From an uncultured Porphyromonadaceae bacterium (GTDB lineage: Bacteria; Bacteroidota; Bacteroidia; Bacteroidales; Muribaculaceae), in assembly GCA_905193995.1 (NCBI GenBank), contig CAJJQT010000002.1:1-23251 (forward strand): DNA of 23,251 nucleotides, given 5' to 3'. Within the stretch, counting starts at the first letter, position 1. Each line of letters starts with the position of its first letter. The position numbers and the translations under genes are program-made. Of this stretch, positions 21,876 to 23,251 are shown in pieces. The notes under the pieces are model-generated. The model made no database searches. It was not told the DNA's origin and saw only the letters and a list, made by a program, of their open reading frames with translations.

Positions 21876-21885
21876 GAAACGGACA
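21870..21885. repeat. Hairpin with GAAA tetraloop in the divergent control region
   Basis: TGTCCG (21870-21875) and CGGACA (21880-21885) form a 6-bp stem closed by GAAA, extendable by wobble pairs. It overlaps the second direct repeat. As DNA it could also be a third, inverted half-site for the same regulator. Confidence 0.55.
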
Positions 21886-21924
21886 GTTTGCAAAAATATC
21901 ATTTCGCTTGATTACAGAGTTTTA

Positions 21925-21932
21925 TAACTTTG
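21925..21932 (+). promoter_or_regulatory. -7 promoter box of the efflux adaptor gene
   Basis: TAACTTTG is a perfect TAnnTTTG, 48 bases before the ATG at 21981, with TTTC (21902-21905) 19 bases upstream as a possible -33. Confidence 0.65.
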
Positions 21933-21980
21933 GCACGCCTTTTGGGGTAAATACGGGCATAAAACGAACAGCACGATACA

Positions 21981-23234
21981 ATGGACAGAACGATAAGTAA
22001 AAGTGAAACCCTCCGCCGCCGTTACCGGCGCATCGCAGCCGCTGCCGTGGCGGTGACTGCTGCAGCCGGTGCCGTCGTAGCGGTAAATGCGCTCATGGCT
22101 CCGACGGTCGACGCCTCCGCGCTGAAGCTGGCCGACGTCGACCGCGGCGACATCGACGTGACCGTCACGGGATCCGGCCGGATCGAACCCGCGTTCGAGG
22201 AAGTTATCAATTCGCCTCTTTCAAGCCGGGTGGTCGAGATCTACCACCGCAGCGGCGATGTGGTGGAGGCGGGTACGCCGTTGCTGCGCCTCGACCTCGA
22301 CGCGGCCCGCACCGACTACGACAGCCGACTCGACGAGCTGGCCATGCTGCGGCTGCAGCTGTCGCAGCTGCGGGCCAACAACCGCACCCGCACCGCCGAG
22401 TTGCGCAAGCAGATCGAGGTCGCGCGCATGAAACTGCAGCGGCTCGACGCCGAGCTGGTCAACGAGCGCTATCTCGACAGCATCGGCAGCGGCACCACCG
22501 ACCGCGTGCGCGAGGTGCAGTTCAACCGCAACGCCGGCCGCCTCGAACTCGAGCAGCTCGAGCAACAGCTCGCCAACCAGACCGACGTGATGGCAGCCGA
22601 CGAGCGGCTCAAGCAACTCGAGATAGAGATCAAGGAAAAGGCCGTCAGTCAGCAGGCGCGGATGCTCGGCGACGCCGAGATACGTGCCCCGCGCCGAGCC
22701 ACCGTCACGTCGATCGCCGACCGGCTTGGCTCTACAGTAGCCGCCGGGCAGCAGGTGGCTGCGATCGCCGACCTGGGCCACTATCGCATCGACGCCCGCT
22801 TTGCCGATATCCATGCCACCGATCTCCGGGCGGGTGCCCGTGTCCGTGTGACGGTCAGCCGCCGGGCGCTCGACGGCTTTGTCAGCTCGGTGGCTCCCAC
22901 CGCCCGCGACGGGATGCTCGACGTGACGGTGACTCTCGAATGCGACAGCGCCGACGTGCTGCGGCCGGGGGTGAAGGCCGATGTGGCCGTGTCGAACGGC
23001 TTGCGTGCCGGCGTGGTGCGCATCCCTAACACAGCGTTCTACACCGGCGCCGGCGACTACCGGCTGTACGTGCTTGCGCCGGGATCAGACGAACTCGTGG
23101 CCCGCAGGGTGAAGCTCGGCGCCGCAGGCTACGATTTTGTCGAAGTGGTGTCAGGCCTCGCGCCGGGCGAAAGGATAGTGACTTCAGGCACTGACCGCTT
23201 CGGCAAGGAAAACAGAGTGAAAATCAAGAATTAA
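21981..23234 (+). CDS. Periplasmic adaptor subunit of an efflux pump (MacA/HlyD type)
   Basis: This 417-residue membrane-fusion protein has an N-terminal membrane anchor (about 17-40) after a basic start. It continues with a first lipoyl half (VINSPLSSRVVEIYHRSGDVVEAGTPLLRLD), a long coiled coil with many Leu, Gln and Arg (about 105-225), the second lipoyl half (DAEIRAPRRATVTSIADRLGSTVAAGQQVAAI) and beta-barrel plus membrane-proximal domains (to 417, with VRIPNTAFYTG and GLAPGERIVTSG). It would bridge an inner-membrane pump and an outer-membrane channel. The pump is probably a MacB-like ABC permease encoded just beyond the window, since only 17 bases remain; an RND pump is possible. Substrate unknown. 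Confidence 0.9.
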   Translation: MDRTISKSETLRRRYRRIAAAAVAVTAAAGAVVAVNALMAPTVDASALKLADVDRGDIDVTVTGSGRIEPAFEEVINSPLSSRVVEIYHRSGDVVEAGTPLLRLDLDAARTDYDSRLDELAMLRLQLSQLRANNRTRTAELRKQIEVARMKLQRLDAELVNERYLDSIGSGTTDRVREVQFNRNAGRLELEQLEQQLANQTDVMAADERLKQLEIEIKEKAVSQQARMLGDAEIRAPRRATVTSIADRLGSTVAAGQQVAAIADLGHYRIDARFADIHATDLRAGARVRVTVSRRALDGFVSSVAPTARDGMLDVTVTLECDSADVLRPGVKADVAVSNGLRAGVVRIPNTAFYTGAGDYRLYVLAPGSDELVARRVKLGAAGYDFVEVVSGLAPGERIVTSGTDRFGKENRVKIKN

Positions 23235-23251
23235 AAATTCGGATTTATCAT

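Noticed and set aside
1..23251. CRISPR arrays, insertion sequences or rRNA
   Set aside because: No regularly spaced 25-40 base repeats, no transposase gene and no rRNA sequence were seen.

Overview
The window looks like chromosomal DNA of a GC-rich member of the Bacteroidales (phylum Bacteroidota), possibly a Muribaculaceae-like gut bacterium. The phylum call rests on repeated -7 boxes of the form TAnnTTTG, some with a -33 TTTG 19-20 bases upstream, on the absence of Shine-Dalgarno sequences, and on gene families typical of Bacteroidota. The family-level call is only an impression. Genes are packed tightly, and many neighbours share a 4-base ATGA stop/start overlap, which suggests translational coupling.

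Left part (1-7501, all minus strand): a secreted subtilisin-like protease cut off by the window edge; an AT-rich HEPN/MNT (HepT/MntA-type) toxin-antitoxin pair; then a unit transcribed as tsaB - tsaC - polyprenyl-phosphate sugar transferase - CLC chloride protein. It joins tRNA t6A modification with envelope polysaccharide initiation and anion transport.

Middle (7502-11874): a divergent promoter region, then manA - ftsE-like ATPase - lysC - Dabb protein on the plus strand. Convergent to it is a two-gene minus-strand cassette: a T7-lysozyme-type amidase without signal peptide, and a small lipoprotein with a C-terminal membrane segment. This layout resembles a phage endolysin plus u-spanin. A CAU tRNA with an initiator-like anticodon arm and its terminator follow.

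Biotin region (11908-16589): after an AT-rich intergenic region with a 17-bp perfect inverted repeat and a 9-base-period TAGC repeat comes bioA - bioF - bioG/bioC fusion - bioD. One polypeptide carries both the methyltransferase that starts and the esterase that ends pimeloyl-ACP synthesis. bioB is not in the window.

Right part (16590-23251): an AT-rich Phd/RelE-like toxin-antitoxin pair behind a 27-bp palindrome; tRNA-Arg(CCU) on the minus strand; two overlapping glycosyltransferase genes; a flavodiiron protein gene overlapping a third glycosyltransferase gene; a divergent control region with 16-bp direct repeats and a GNRA-type hairpin; and a MacA/HlyD-type efflux adaptor gene on the plus strand.

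All functions are read from motifs and remembered family features; no database search was possible. The most interesting points are the bioG-bioC fusion, the possible endolysin/u-spanin cassette, the -7 boxes lying only 4-7 bases from start codons, the CLC protein with a channel-like Val at the internal proton-glutamate position, and the structured control regions at 11952-12019 and 21842-21885.
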